Assembly (NCBI RefSeq): GCF_009852415.1
Contig: NZ_WOXS01000002.1
Span: 3,308,501 to 3,372,500 of the forward strand
Reading direction: 5' to 3'
DNA from: Streptomyces sp. Tu 3180
Lineage (GTDB): Bacteria; Actinomycetota; Actinomycetes; Streptomycetales; Streptomycetaceae
Length of the DNA: 64,000 nt
In this document: in pieces, positions 36,362 through 45,512 of the stretch
How the letters are laid out: every line of letters starts with the position of its first letter
Position numbering within the stretch: the stretch's first letter is position 1
The notes under the pieces: model-generated
Seen by the model: the letters and a program-made list of their open reading frames with translations, nothing else
Databases searched by the model: none
Told to the model about the DNA's origin: nothing
Position numbers and translations under genes: made by a program

Positions 36362-37251
36362 GACAGCGCCCTCCCCAGTGCTCGTCGGGCCAGCGCGGCG
36401 ACGGTGCGCCGCAGGTGCAGTACCGCGGGCGGAAGCGGTGGGACGGTGCCGTCCTCGCCGGGCGCCGCGTCGGGGATGCAGGCCGCGGCGACGTACTCCC
36501 CGAACGCGTGCAGCGCCTCCGGCACGATCGCGCGGTTGTTGTCCCAGTCGATGAGCTGCGCGACCCACTGCTCGGCCTCCAGGGGCCGCAGCGGCATCGG
36601 CGCTATGGCGCCCACCGCGCAGCGGACCCCCCGGCGGGCGGGGTCGAGCACGAGGGCGACGGAGGCGACGGCGCGGCCGGGGCCGGTGCGGCCGGTCGCC
36701 TTCAGGAAGACCTGGGGGGCGTGCAGCAGCGGCACGCGCACGTAGCCGATGAGCTCACCGGCGCGCAGCATGTCCACCCCGGCCAGCAGGTGCGACACCG
36801 GGATCTCCCGGCGGGCGCCGCCCGGGCCCGCGATGATCAGCGTCGCCTCCAGCGCGGCCAGCACCGGCAGCGCGTCCCCGGTGGGGGCGGCGGAGGCGAT
36901 GTTGCCGCCCAGGGTGCCGGCGTTGCGGATGTGCGGCGGTCCGGCGGCCCGCGCGGAGGCGGCGAGCGCCGGGATGAGGGCGGCGAAGTCGGGGCGGCCC
37001 ATGCGCGCGTGGGTGAGGCCGGCGCCGAGCAGCGCGTGGCCGTCCAGGTACTGCCAGCCGCGGATCTCGCTGATCCTGCCGAGGCCGACCAGCGCGGCGG
37101 GCCTGAGCTGCCCGGAGTTGACGGCGGCCATCAGGTCGGTGCCGCCCGCGACGGGCACGGCGGCCGGCATGGCCCCGAGCGCCGCCACGGCCTCGTCCAG
37201 GGTCGTGGGCAGCGTGACGGCCTGCGCCGCCTGCGGTGCGTGCGTGCTCAA
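36358..37251 (-). CDS. FAD-binding subunit of the molybdenum hydroxylase
   Basis: First gene of the operon, 297 residues. It has the CoxM/XdhB-type FAD motifs AGGTDLMAAVNSG and IRNAGTLGGNIASAAPTGDALPVL, which hold FAD and pass electrons to NAD or another acceptor. TTG at 37251 is the likely start: GGAAGGGG lies nine bases before it and the following MSTHAPQAAQAVTLPTTLDEAVAAL-like region begins the domain. An upstream in-frame ATG gives an unlikely Pro/Arg leader. The TTG start is less certain than the rest. Confidence 0.87.
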   Translation of the reverse strand: MSTHAPQAAQAVTLPTTLDEAVAALGAMPAAVPVAGGTDLMAAVNSGQLRPAALVGLGRISEIRGWQYLDGHALLGAGLTHARMGRPDFAALIPALAASARAAGPPHIRNAGTLGGNIASAAPTGDALPVLAALEATLIIAGPGGARREIPVSHLLAGVDMLRAGELIGYVRVPLLHAPQVFLKATGRTGPGRAVASVALVLDPARRGVRCAVGAIAPMPLRPLEAEQWVAQLIDWDNNRAIVPEALHAFGEYVAAACIPDAAPGEDGTVPPLPPAVLHLRRTVAALARRALGRALS

Positions 37252-37298
37252 AACCGGCTGCCCCTTCCCGCTGCCCCACCTGGTCCGACCCGTGTTGC

Positions 37299-37309
37299 CG
37301 TACGGTACG
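37299..37309. promoter_or_regulatory. Palindrome upstream of the molybdenum hydroxylase operon
   Basis: CGTAC-G-GTACG is a perfect 5-1-5 dyad 48 bases before the FAD-subunit start, within the 288-base gap to the hexosaminidase gene. It is a candidate operator. Nothing else in the gap is recognisable. Confidence 0.35.
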
Positions 37310-37539
37310 ACCTGACAGGGCGGACGTGGCAACTCTGGCACATCTCGGCGAGTGCCGAGGACGGGGGTCCGCTAGGAGACGTTCGCCCACCTCACCCCGG
37401 GCTTGGTCCGTTTTCGCAGCACATCGCCGGTGCGCTCGGATTGACACTCTTCGGTGATCCTTGTGCCTGTTTTTATTACCTGTTCGAGGCGGGTCCGAGG
37501 TGTGCGCGTGACCGGATCGGGGCGGGGCGGGCGTGAGGG

Positions 37540-39228
37540 TCACCGGTTCGGGGGCGCGCCGTCGATCGGGCGCCCCAGCACGCCCGGGCGCTTCTGCCAG
37601 GGCCGGGGGCCGGCGGGCGGCCGGTAGGCGACGCCCAGGGCGTCGAGGCGCCGGTAGTGGGCGGTCATCCGCCGCTCGAAGCCGGCGACGTCGCGTTCGG
37701 CGGGGGCGGGCAGGAAGCTCCAGGCGACCTCGGCGAGGGCGGCGAGCCGGGGGAAGACCTGGTAGTCCACGCGCCCCAGGTCCTCCATCACCTCGGTCCA
37801 CACGTTGGCCTGGGTGCCCAGCACCCGCCCGGCCTCCTCGGGGGTCAGCTCCGGGGGGACGGGCTCGAACCGGTAGACGTCCTCCAGGGTGCGCACGTAC
37901 CCGATCGGCACCGGCTCGTCGGGGCCCGCGTCCTGCCGGTGGTCCAGGTACACCTGCTGCTCGGGGCACATGACCACGTCGTGTCCCGCGCGGGCGGCGG
38001 CGACGCCGCCCGCGTACCCGCGCCAGGAGGACACCGCGGCGCCCGGGGCGAGGCCGCCCTCGAGGATCTCGTCCCAGCCGATCAGCCGCCGTCCCCGCGC
38101 GGCGAGCCAGCCGGCGAAATGCCCGATGAACCAGGACTGGAGCGCGTCCTCGTCCTTCAGTCCGAGGTCGGCGATCCGCCGTTGCGCGGTGGCCGACGCG
38201 CGCCACTGGTCCTTCACGCATTCGTCGCCGCCGATGTGGACGAACGAGGAGAACGAGGAAAGCGGGGCCGGCGGGGTGGCCGCGCCGGTGTCCGCGGGGA
38301 ACGGGGGGAACAGTTCGAGGACTTCCTCGAGCACCCCTTCGTAGAAGCGCAGGGTGTGGTCGGTGGGGGCGAGGACGTTCGGATTGATCCCCCAGGTGTC
38401 CCAGACGGCCAGCGAGGCGGTGTCGACGACGTCGGTGTTGCCGAGTTCCGGATAGGCGGCGATGGCGGCCTGCGAGTGGCCGGGCACGTCGATTTCCGGG
38501 ACCACACCGATATGCCGCTCGGCGGCGTAGGCGACGATCTCGCGGATGTCGTCCTGGGTGTAGTGACCGCCGTGCGGCCTGTCGTCCCACAGGGGTGACG
38601 CGCGGTGGCCGATTTTCGTCCGGGCGCGCCAGGAGCCGATCTCCGTCAGTCTCGGGTACCGCCGGATCTCGATGCGCCATCCCTGGTCGTCCGTCAGGTG
38701 CAGGTGCAGGACGTTGAGTTTGTGCACCGCCATCAGGTCGATATAGCGCAGCACGCCTTCCTTGGGGATGAAGTGCCGGGCGGTGTCGAGCATCAGGCCG
38801 CGCCAGCGGAACCGGGGGGCGTCCTCGATCCTGACGTGCGGCACCGTCCAGGCCCGGTCGCGGTCGAGCGGGGCCCTGCGGTAGGCGTCGGGGCCGAGGA
38901 GCTGGCGCAGCGTCTGGGCGCCCCAGAAGACACCGGCCGCGCCGCCGCCGTCGACGAGGACGCCGTCGCGGTCGCTGACGAGGCGGTACTCCTCGGGACC
39001 GAGTGCGGGATCGAGCCGGAGCCCGATGCCGTCGCCCTCGGTGTCGCCGGGGTCGCCGGGGCCCCGTCCCTCGCGCAGCGGCAGGCCGGTCGCCTGCCAG
39101 AGGACGGTGCGCAGCCACCGGCCGACGCCCTCCGTCCCGGGGGCGGTGTGAAGCCGGGAGTGCGCCGTCAGCCGTACCTCGCCGGAACCGGCGACGAGGC
39201 TGCGGGGCGCTGGAATCAGTTCGGTCAC
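37540..39228 (-). CDS. Beta-N-acetylhexosaminidase, GH20
   Basis: Glycoside hydrolase of 562 residues that removes terminal GlcNAc/GalNAc. The catalytic pair is Asp335-Glu336 in HIGGDEC; RFRWRGLMLDTARHF and HLTDDQGWRIEIRRYP are the classic barrel strands. An N-terminal GH20b-like domain (1-130) precedes the barrel. No signal peptide is visible, so it probably acts in the cytoplasm on imported chito-oligosaccharides. The GTG start is six bases after the permease stop, with AAAGGA before it, making it the fourth gene of the sugar ABC operon. Confidence 0.93.
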   Translation of the reverse strand: MTELIPAPRSLVAGSGEVRLTAHSRLHTAPGTEGVGRWLRTVLWQATGLPLREGRGPGDPGDTEGDGIGLRLDPALGPEEYRLVSDRDGVLVDGGGAAGVFWGAQTLRQLLGPDAYRRAPLDRDRAWTVPHVRIEDAPRFRWRGLMLDTARHFIPKEGVLRYIDLMAVHKLNVLHLHLTDDQGWRIEIRRYPRLTEIGSWRARTKIGHRASPLWDDRPHGGHYTQDDIREIVAYAAERHIGVVPEIDVPGHSQAAIAAYPELGNTDVVDTASLAVWDTWGINPNVLAPTDHTLRFYEGVLEEVLELFPPFPADTGAATPPAPLSSFSSFVHIGGDECVKDQWRASATAQRRIADLGLKDEDALQSWFIGHFAGWLAARGRRLIGWDEILEGGLAPGAAVSSWRGYAGGVAAARAGHDVVMCPEQQVYLDHRQDAGPDEPVPIGYVRTLEDVYRFEPVPPELTPEEAGRVLGTQANVWTEVMEDLGRVDYQVFPRLAALAEVAWSFLPAPAERDVAGFERRMTAHYRRLDALGVAYRPPAGPRPWQKRPGVLGRPIDGAPPNR

Positions 39229-39233
39229 GTCAG

Positions 39234-40109
39234 TCAGTCCTTTACCGCGCCGCCCAGTCCGGAGACCAGACGCCGCTGCACGAGTACGAAGAAGACCAGC
39301 ACCGGAATCGTCATCACCGTGGACGCGGCCATGACCCCGCCCCAGTCCGGCTCGTCGGGTTTGTAGAAGACCAGCAGCGCCATCGGCAGGGTCGACTGCG
39401 AGATGTCGCTGATGATGAAGGACCTGGCGAACAGGAAGTCGTTCCAGGTGGAGATGAAGGAAAACACGCTCGTGGCCACCAGGCCCGGCAGGACGAGCGG
39501 GAAAAGGATCTGCCACAGAAAGCGCGCCCTGCTCGCCCCGTCGATGTACGCGGCCTCCTCCAGGGCTTCCGGAACGGCCTTCACGAACCCCCGCAGCATC
39601 CAGATCGCGAACGGCAGCGAGAACGCGATGTGCGGCAGGATCAGCGACCACAGCGTGTTCAGCTGACCGAAGTCCCGCATGAGGAAGAACAACGGGATGG
39701 TCAGCGCCTCCACGGGCACCATCTGGGCCACCAGGAACATGATCAGCAGGGTGGTCCGCATACGGAACCGGAAACGCGTCACGGCGGTCGCGGCGAGAAA
39801 GGCGATCAGCGCCGAGGCGATCACCACGGCGAGGGCGACGACGACGCTGTTGACGAAGTACCGGCCGAATTCCTGCTGTCCGAACACCCGCCGGAAGGAG
39901 TCGAGCGTGGGCGCCGACGTCCAGGGGCGCGGTTCGGCCGACTCGATCTCCCCGGCCGGCTTGAAGGCGCCGAGCACCATCCAGTACAGCGGGAAGGCCA
40001 CCACGGCGGCGGTCAGCAGCGCCGTCGCCTCGGCCACCGTCCGCCCCGGGCGCCGGACGAACCGGCGCACAAGATTCACCCGGCGTCCCCCGTCCCGGTC
40101 CACGAGCAT
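39234..40109 (-). CDS. Sugar ABC transporter permease, MalG type
   Basis: Inner-membrane permease of 291 residues with six hydrophobic segments and the EAA coupling motif EALEEAAYIDGASRARFLWQILFPLVLPG. The ATG at 40109 shares its A with the upstream TGA stop (TGATG), and GGGGGAGG precedes, so translation is coupled. It pairs with the upstream permease. The operon has no ATPase; Streptomyces sugar importers of this type share the MsiK ATPase encoded elsewhere. Confidence 0.93.
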   Translation of the reverse strand: MLVDRDGGRRVNLVRRFVRRPGRTVAEATALLTAAVVAFPLYWMVLGAFKPAGEIESAEPRPWTSAPTLDSFRRVFGQQEFGRYFVNSVVVALAVVIASALIAFLAATAVTRFRFRMRTTLLIMFLVAQMVPVEALTIPLFFLMRDFGQLNTLWSLILPHIAFSLPFAIWMLRGFVKAVPEALEEAAYIDGASRARFLWQILFPLVLPGLVATSVFSFISTWNDFLFARSFIISDISQSTLPMALLVFYKPDEPDWGGVMAASTVMTIPVLVFFVLVQRRLVSGLGGAVKD

Positions 40110-41065
40110 CACAGTTCCTCCCCCTGGCGGCGCAGCAGCCGCAGATGCACCAGCGTGACGGCGAGCAGGATCAGCAGCATCACCACGCCGATCGCCGCGC
40201 CGAGGCTGTACCGCGAGGACGCGAACGCCTGCTGGTAGGCGTAGACGTTCAGGACCAGGTTCTGGCCCGCGATGCCGCCGCCGTTCGTCATGACGTAGAT
40301 CTGGGTGAAGACCTTGAAGTCCCAGATCACCGACTGGATCGTGACGACGACGAGGATCGGCCGGAGCATCGGCGCGAGCACCGAGCGCCAGATCCGCCAC
40401 TGCGAGGCGCCGTCCAGGGCCGCGGCCTCCAGCACCTCGGACGGTACGGCGCGGATGCCGGCGTAGACCGTCACCATCACGAACGGGAAGGAGCACCAGA
40501 CCACTTCGAGCAGGACGAGGAGGAAGGCGCTGGACCTCCCGTACGTCCAGGAGTGGTCGCCGAGGCCCAGCACCCGGTTGACCGGGCCGAAGTCGGCGTC
40601 GAAGAGGAACAGCCAGACCGTGGAGCCGGTGACGGCCGGGGTCGCCCAGGCGCCCAGCGCGGCCAGCATCAGCGCGAGCCGGGGCACGGCCCGCACCCGT
40701 GTGAGGAGCACGGCGAGCGCGCAGCCCACGGCGAGCGTGCAGACCACGCAGGCCGCGGCGAACAGCACGGTGGCCAGCAGCACCTGCCAGAACCGCTCGT
40801 CGGCGAAGAGTTCGGCGTAGTTGCCGAACCCCTCGAAGGTGGTGGGTTCCCCGCCGCTGACCTGGGCCTGGGTGTAGTGGAAGAGCGAGATCAGGCCGAG
40901 CTGGTAGATGGGGTAGGCGAGCAGCGCGCCGAGGACGACGAGCGCGGGGGCGAGGTAGAGCCAGGGGGTGAGGCCCGGCCGGCGGCCTCGCGGGGTGCGG
41001 GGTGCGGGGGCCGTGGAGCGCGCCGGGCGCTCGTGCTCCACGGCCACCGTGTCCTGTGCGGTCAC
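40109..41065 (-). CDS. Sugar ABC transporter permease, MalF type
   Basis: Permease of 318 residues. A Pro/Arg-rich cytoplasmic start (about 33 residues) is followed by six membrane segments (PWLYLAPALVVLGALLAYPIY first) and the EAA loop EVLEAAALDGASQWRIWRSVLAP. GTG start at 41065, four bases after the binding-protein stop. It would form a heterodimer with the next gene's product to import oligosaccharide. Confidence 0.93.
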   Translation of the reverse strand: MTAQDTVAVEHERPARSTAPAPRTPRGRRPGLTPWLYLAPALVVLGALLAYPIYQLGLISLFHYTQAQVSGGEPTTFEGFGNYAELFADERFWQVLLATVLFAAACVVCTLAVGCALAVLLTRVRAVPRLALMLAALGAWATPAVTGSTVWLFLFDADFGPVNRVLGLGDHSWTYGRSSAFLLVLLEVVWCSFPFVMVTVYAGIRAVPSEVLEAAALDGASQWRIWRSVLAPMLRPILVVVTIQSVIWDFKVFTQIYVMTNGGGIAGQNLVLNVYAYQQAFASSRYSLGAAIGVVMLLILLAVTLVHLRLLRRQGEEL

Positions 41066-41069
41066 CGGG

Positions 41070-42362
41070 TCAGCCCGCCGAGCCGAACGCCTCGTTCATC
41101 TTCTCCGCCGCGTCCTCGGCGGCGGCGCCCACGTCCTTCTTGCCGCTGACGATCTCCTGGAACATGGTCGGCAGCACCTGCGAGGAGTCGATCTGCGCCC
41201 AGGCGGGCGAGACCGGCACGAACTCGGTGCCCGCGGCGAGGGTCTCGACGAACGGCTTGACGAAGGGCTCCTCGGCGGCCGCCCGCTGCCGTACGTCCGA
41301 GAAGGTCGGCAGGAAGCCCATGCCCTCGAAGAGCCTGCCCTGGGCCTCCTTGGAGGCGAGCCGCTTCATCAGGTCGACGGCGAGGGTGCGGTGCGAGGTG
41401 GACTTGAGCACGCCGAGGTTGTTCCCGCCCGCGAACGCGGGGGCGACGGAGCCGGGCTCGACGCCCGGCAGCGGCACGACGGCGTACTTGCCCTTGACCT
41501 TCCCGGCCTCGACGGCCGCGTGGCTGAAGTCGCCGCCGATCGCCATCGCGGCCTTGCCGGAGGCGAAGGCGGTCACCGTGTCGTTGCCGCCCATCCCGGC
41601 GCACTTGGCCGCCGGGCAGTTGTCGTCGCCGAAGAGGGAGGTGTAGGCCTCGATGCCCCTGCGCGCGTCGGCGCCGTCGATGGCCGAGGCGTACGAGCCG
41701 CCCTTGCCGGTGGCGAGTTCACCGCCGTGGGCCCAGATGAAGGGCAGCGCGCCGTAGGTGTAGGCGCCGCCGACGGCGATGCCGTACATCCCGGGTTTGG
41801 CGGCCCGGACCTTCTTGGCGGTGGAGATCAGCTCGGCCTGGCTCCTCGGGACGTCGAGGCCGAGTTCCTCGAAGACGTCCGTGCGGTAGTACAGCGCGCG
41901 GACGCCGACGAAGTACGGGGCCCCGTAGACCCTGCCGTCGACGGTGACCGACCGCCTGGCGGTCGGGTCGGTGTCCGCGGTCTCCTCCCAGGCCCCGAAC
42001 TCCTCGGTGACGTCGGCGAGTCCGCCGTCCCGCACGTAGCCCGCGGTGTCGGTGTTGCCGTACTCGATGAGGTCGGGCGCGGACTCCGGGTCGTTGAAGG
42101 CGGCCTTGATGCGCTGGGCGCGGGTCTCGACGGGGATGTACTCGACGGTGACCTCGGTGCCGTCGTGCGCCTTCTCGAACGCGGCGAGGACGGAGTCGAC
42201 GACCTGTTCCTTGGGCTTGTTGTTGACCTCCTGGAAGAGCCAGACGCGCAGGGTCCCGGTCTTCTCGTCCTCGTCGGAGGAGGAGGTGCCGGAGGTCTGG
42301 GGCGCGCAGGCGGCGGTGGCGAGGACGGCCGCGAGGGCGACCAGGCGGGCGGACAGCTTCAT
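41070..42362 (-). CDS. Sugar-binding lipoprotein of the ABC operon
   Basis: Family-1 extracellular solute-binding protein of 430 residues. Lipobox LATAAC gives lipidation at Cys19. Motifs include TLRVWLFQEV, FNDPESAPDLIEYGNTDTAGYV and GGDFSHAAVEAGKVKGKYAVVPLPG, typical of maltose/chitobiose-type binding proteins. GGAGGAG lies six bases before the ATG. First gene of a four-gene unit ending in a hexosaminidase, so the ligand is probably an N-acetylglucosamine oligomer. Confidence 0.93.
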   Translation of the reverse strand: MKLSARLVALAAVLATAACAPQTSGTSSSDEDEKTGTLRVWLFQEVNNKPKEQVVDSVLAAFEKAHDGTEVTVEYIPVETRAQRIKAAFNDPESAPDLIEYGNTDTAGYVRDGGLADVTEEFGAWEETADTDPTARRSVTVDGRVYGAPYFVGVRALYYRTDVFEELGLDVPRSQAELISTAKKVRAAKPGMYGIAVGGAYTYGALPFIWAHGGELATGKGGSYASAIDGADARRGIEAYTSLFGDDNCPAAKCAGMGGNDTVTAFASGKAAMAIGGDFSHAAVEAGKVKGKYAVVPLPGVEPGSVAPAFAGGNNLGVLKSTSHRTLAVDLMKRLASKEAQGRLFEGMGFLPTFSDVRQRAAAEEPFVKPFVETLAAGTEFVPVSPAWAQIDSSQVLPTMFQEIVSGKKDVGAAAEDAAEKMNEAFGSAG

Positions 42363-42380
42363 GGAGTGCTCCTCCGATGG

Positions 42381-42419
42381 TGCGTTGCAACATGCGCAAC
42401 GCAGATTTCGCTGTGCACA
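42381..42419. promoter_or_regulatory. Operator-like palindromes before the sugar ABC operon
   Basis: TGCGTTGC (42381-42388) and GCAACGCA (42396-42403) are perfect inverted arms with a seven-base spacer. GTTGCAAC (42384-42391) is itself a palindrome, and TGTGCACA (42412-42419) lies just upstream. The set is 19-57 bases before the binding-protein start, the usual place for a LacI- or ROK-type repressor. No regulator gene is adjacent. Confidence 0.6.
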
Positions 42420-42516
42420 ACACACCGGAGGCTAGGGACTGGGTGAACCGCGCCACAAGAGGTCTCAACCACTCTGTGACCGGCCGGCGCACCCCGTGCA
42501 ACGCGCGGGCAGCACA

Positions 42517-42555
42517 AAGGCCCCCGGGGCACGCAAAACGCGCCCCGGGGGCCTT
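42517..42555 (-). terminator. Terminator of the DUF3039 gene
   Basis: Perfect 14-base stem (AAGGCCCCCGGGGC and complement) with an 11-base loop, 31 bases beyond the stop. The minus-strand continuation is TTTGTGCT. Confidence 0.8.
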
Positions 42556-42585
42556 CGGACGAGACCGGCGGAGGAGGGGGGGGGA

Positions 42586-42867
42586 CTACTGGTCGCCCTT
42601 GCCCTTGTCGTCGCCGCCGGCGCCCATGGACTCGTAGATCTCCTTGCACATGGGGCACACCGGGTACTTCTTCGGGTCGCGGCCGGGCACCCAGACCTTG
42701 CCGCACAGCGCCACGACGGGGGTGCCGTCGAGCGCGCTCGCCATGATCTTGTCCTTCTGGACGTAGTGGGCGAAGCGCTCGTGGTCACCGTCGCCGTGGG
42801 AGGTCTGCGGCGTCGGCTCGACGAGGGTCCCCGTACCAGTCCCGCGCTCGGGCTCAAGAGTGCTCAT
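42586..42867 (-). CDS. DUF3039 family protein
   Basis: Small protein of 93 residues conserved in actinobacteria. VVALCGKVWVPGRDPKKYPVCPMCKEIYES contains three cysteines (LCG and CPMC) and looks like a zinc ribbon. A Gly/Asp/Lys tail follows. Function is not known to me. The ATG at 42867 is favoured over one upstream. It lies next to the yqgE-like gene on the same strand, 30 bases apart. Confidence 0.88.
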   Translation of the reverse strand: MSTLEPERGTGTGTLVEPTPQTSHGDGDHERFAHYVQKDKIMASALDGTPVVALCGKVWVPGRDPKKYPVCPMCKEIYESMGAGGDDKGKGDQ

Positions 42868-42897
42868 AACAGCCAAGGGTACTGAAGCTCACAGCCA

Positions 42898-43470
42898 TCA
42901 GTTGAGCGAAGGGTCGTCCGGATAGGTGGCCACCATCGCCAGCTCGTTGCGCTGGCGGCGCAGCACCTCGCGCCAGAGCCGCTCCGGGGCCGGGGACGAG
43001 ACGTCGCCGGGCTCCGACTCCACGACGTACCAGGCGCCGTCCGCCAGCTCGTCCTCCAGCTGGCCCGGGCCCCAGCCGGCGTATCCGGCGAAGATGCGCA
43101 GCGAGCCGAGGGCGGAGGCGAGGAGCTCCGGCGGGGCCTCCAGGTCGACCAGCCCGATCGCGCCGTGCACCTGGCGCCAGCCCAGCGGCGCGGCCTCCGC
43201 GGCCGCCCCGCCGGGGACGACGGCGACGCCGAGGGCCGAGTCCAGCGACACCGGACCGCCCTGGAACACCACGCCGGGCTCGCCCGCGAGGTCGGCCCAG
43301 CCCTCCAGGATGTCCCCCACGTCCACCGGGGTCGGACGGTTGAGGACGACACCGAGCGAGCCCTCCTCGTCGTGGTCGAGGAGGAGCACCACCGCGCGGT
43401 CGAAGTTCGGGTCCGCCAGGGCGGGCGTGGCCACGAGCAGCCGCCCTGTGAGCGAGGACACCTCGGTCAT
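42898..43470 (-). CDS. YqgE/AlgH family protein
   Basis: Protein of 190 residues with the UPF0301 signature: LTGRLLVATPALADPNFDRAVVLLLDHDEEGSLGVVLNRP at the start, and FQGGPV and IFAGYAGWGPGQLEDEL later. Biochemical function is unclear; AlgH was proposed as a regulator in Pseudomonas. ATG at 43470 is used; a second ATG nine bases upstream is equally possible. Divergent from murA. Confidence 0.9.
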   Translation of the reverse strand: MTEVSSLTGRLLVATPALADPNFDRAVVLLLDHDEEGSLGVVLNRPTPVDVGDILEGWADLAGEPGVVFQGGPVSLDSALGVAVVPGGAAAEAAPLGWRQVHGAIGLVDLEAPPELLASALGSLRIFAGYAGWGPGQLEDELADGAWYVVESEPGDVSSPAPERLWREVLRRQRNELAMVATYPDDPSLN

Positions 43471-43722
43471 GCCAGACATGATCCCGCATCTTCCCCCCGC
43501 GTGGGGAGGCAACGGGGGTATGGGAGTGAACGCAGCTCAGGGCGACCGGGAGCACGCCCGGCGCACGGCCGGACCGGTGACCGGGCGTGTCCGCGCCGGA
43601 ACGGTTCGTGTTGTGACACGGTCTTGACACCGCCGGGCGCTCCGCGGGCTTACGGAAGGGGGGCGCGGGGCTATTACCCTTTGCCTCCTGGCCCCTGCCC
43701 CACTCCACGGAACGCGAGATTC

Positions 43723-45063
43723 ATGACCGTCAACGACGATGTCCTGCTTGTCCACGGCGGAACCCCGCTGGAGGGCGAGATCCGTGTCCGCGGTGCGAAG
43801 AACCTCGTACCGAAGGCCATGGTCGCCGCGCTGCTGGGCAGCGCTCCGAGCCGCCTGCGCAACGTTCCGGACATCCGCGACGTCCGCGTCGTACGGGGTC
43901 TGCTGCAACTGCACGGCGTGACGGTCCGCCCGGGCGAGGAGCCCGGCGAGCTGGTGCTCGACCCCACGTACGTGGAGAGCGCCAACGTCGCCGACATCGA
44001 TGCCCACGCGGGTTCCTCGCGGATCCCGATCCTGTTCTGCGGCCCGCTGCTGCACCGCCTCGGGCACGCGTTCATCCCCGGCCTGGGCGGCTGCGACATC
44101 GGCGGCCGGCCCATCGACTTCCACTTCGACGTGCTGCGCCAGTTCGGCGCGACGATCGAGAAGCGGGCGGACGGCCAGTACCTGGAGGCCCCGCAGCGGC
44201 TGCGCGGCACGAAGATCCGGCTGCCGTACCCGTCCGTCGGCGCGACCGAGCAGGTGCTGCTGACGGCGGTGCTCGCCGAGGGCGTCACCGAGCTGTCCAA
44301 CGCCGCGGTGGAGCCGGAGATCGAGGACCTGATCTGCGTCCTGCAGAAGATGGGCGCCATCATCGCGATGGACACCGACCGGACGATCCGCATCACCGGT
44401 GTGGACAAGCTCGGCGGCTACACCCACCGCGCCCTGCCCGACCGCCTGGAGGCCGCCTCGTGGGCGTCCGCGGCGCTGGCGACCGAGGGCAACATCTACG
44501 TCCACGGCGCCCAGCAGCGCTCGATGATGACGTTCCTGAACACCTACCGGAAGGTCGGCGGCGCCTTCGAGATCGACGACGAGGGCATCCGCTTCTGGCA
44601 CCCCGGCGGCCAGCTGAAGTCCATCGCGCTGGAGACGGACGTCCACCCCGGCTTCCAGACCGACTGGCAGCAGCCGCTGGTGGTCGCCCTGACCCAGGCG
44701 ACGGGCCTGTCGATCATCCACGAGACGGTCTACGAGTCCCGCCTCGGCTTCACCTCCGCGCTCAACCAGATGGGCGCCCACATCCAGCTCTACCGCGAGT
44801 GCCTGGGCGGCTCCGACTGCCGCTTCGGCCAGCGCAACTTCCTGCACTCGGCGGTCGTCTCGGGCCCCACCCGGCTGCAGGGCGCCGACCTGGTCATCCC
44901 CGACCTGCGCGGCGGCTTCTCCTACCTCATCGCCGCGCTCGCCGCGCAGGGCACGTCCCGCGTCCACGGCATCGACCTGATCAACCGCGGCTACGAGAAC
45001 TTCATGGAGAAGCTGGTGGAGCTCGGCGCGAAGGCCGAACTCCCGGGCAAGGCCCTCGCCTGA
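43723..45063 (+). CDS. murA: UDP-N-acetylglucosamine 1-carboxyvinyltransferase
   Basis: Cytoplasmic enzyme adding enolpyruvate to UDP-GlcNAc, the first committed step of peptidoglycan synthesis. It has 446 residues. Active-site residues are Lys26-Asn27 (RGAKNLVPKA) and Cys124 in GLGGCDIGGRPIDFH. A Cys here predicts fosfomycin sensitivity, in contrast to the Asp of mycobacteria. The ATG at 43723 gives the right length. The upstream 250 bases, shared with the yqgE-like gene, contain TTGACA but no convincing -10 element. It is convergent with the HU gene behind a strong terminator. Confidence 0.96.
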   Translation: MTVNDDVLLVHGGTPLEGEIRVRGAKNLVPKAMVAALLGSAPSRLRNVPDIRDVRVVRGLLQLHGVTVRPGEEPGELVLDPTYVESANVADIDAHAGSSRIPILFCGPLLHRLGHAFIPGLGGCDIGGRPIDFHFDVLRQFGATIEKRADGQYLEAPQRLRGTKIRLPYPSVGATEQVLLTAVLAEGVTELSNAAVEPEIEDLICVLQKMGAIIAMDTDRTIRITGVDKLGGYTHRALPDRLEAASWASAALATEGNIYVHGAQQRSMMTFLNTYRKVGGAFEIDDEGIRFWHPGGQLKSIALETDVHPGFQTDWQQPLVVALTQATGLSIIHETVYESRLGFTSALNQMGAHIQLYRECLGGSDCRFGQRNFLHSAVVSGPTRLQGADLVIPDLRGGFSYLIAALAAQGTSRVHGIDLINRGYENFMEKLVELGAKAELPGKALA

Positions 45064-45144
45064 CCCGGCCTCCTCGTCCCGGCCGGGCGGCACCGCCCGG
45101 CCGGGGGCCCGGGGGCTCCCCCGGGCAGGCACCGCCGCGCACGC

Positions 45145-45185
45145 CGAAAGGGGCGGCCACCCTCACCGGGTGGCCGCCCCTTTCG
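45145..45185. terminator. Bidirectional terminator between murA and the HU gene
   Basis: Perfect 18-base stem with loop TCACC; arms begin CGAAAGGGGCGG and end CCGCCCCTTTCG. It has A-rich and T-rich edges on both strands and serves the convergent genes. Confidence 0.88.
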
Positions 45186-45230
45186 CTGTCACCGTGCCTC
45201 GTACGCCGTCCCGGGGCGCACGGGGCGGGG

Positions 45231-45512
45231 TCACTTGCCCTTGGCGGCTTCCTTCAGCTTGGAGCCCGCGGAGACCTTGACGCTGTAGCCGGCCGGGATC
45301 TGGATCGGCTCACCGGTCTGCGGGTTGCGCGCGGTACGAGCGGCACGGTGGGTGCGCTCGAAGGTCAGGAAGCCGGGGATGGTGACCTTCTCGTCGCCCT
45401 TGGAGACGATGTCGCCGACGACGTCGGCGAACGCGGCCAGCACGGCGTCGGCGTCCTTGCGGGTCACCTCGGCACGGTCGGCCAGCGCGGCCACCAGCTC
45501 ACTGCGGTTCAT
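45231..45512 (-). CDS. hup: HU family DNA-binding protein
   Basis: Nucleoid-associated protein of 93 residues with the full HU pattern: MNRSELVAALADRAEVTRKDADAVLAAF, IPGFLTFERTHRAARTARNPQTGEPIQIPA (beta arm), KLKEAAKGK at the end. It is the short HU form, without the lysine-rich tail of the second Streptomyces HU (HupS). GGGAG before the ATG. The frame opens further upstream but the HU start is unambiguous. Confidence 0.95.
   Translation of the reverse strand: MNRSELVAALADRAEVTRKDADAVLAAFADVVGDIVSKGDEKVTIPGFLTFERTHRAARTARNPQTGEPIQIPAGYSVKVSAGSKLKEAAKGK

Noticed and set aside
43600..43722. A -35/-10 promoter for murA from TTGACA at about 43624
   Set aside because: No -10 hexamer is found at 16-18 bases. 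The nearest candidates are at about 20 bases or more, so the assignment is not supported.
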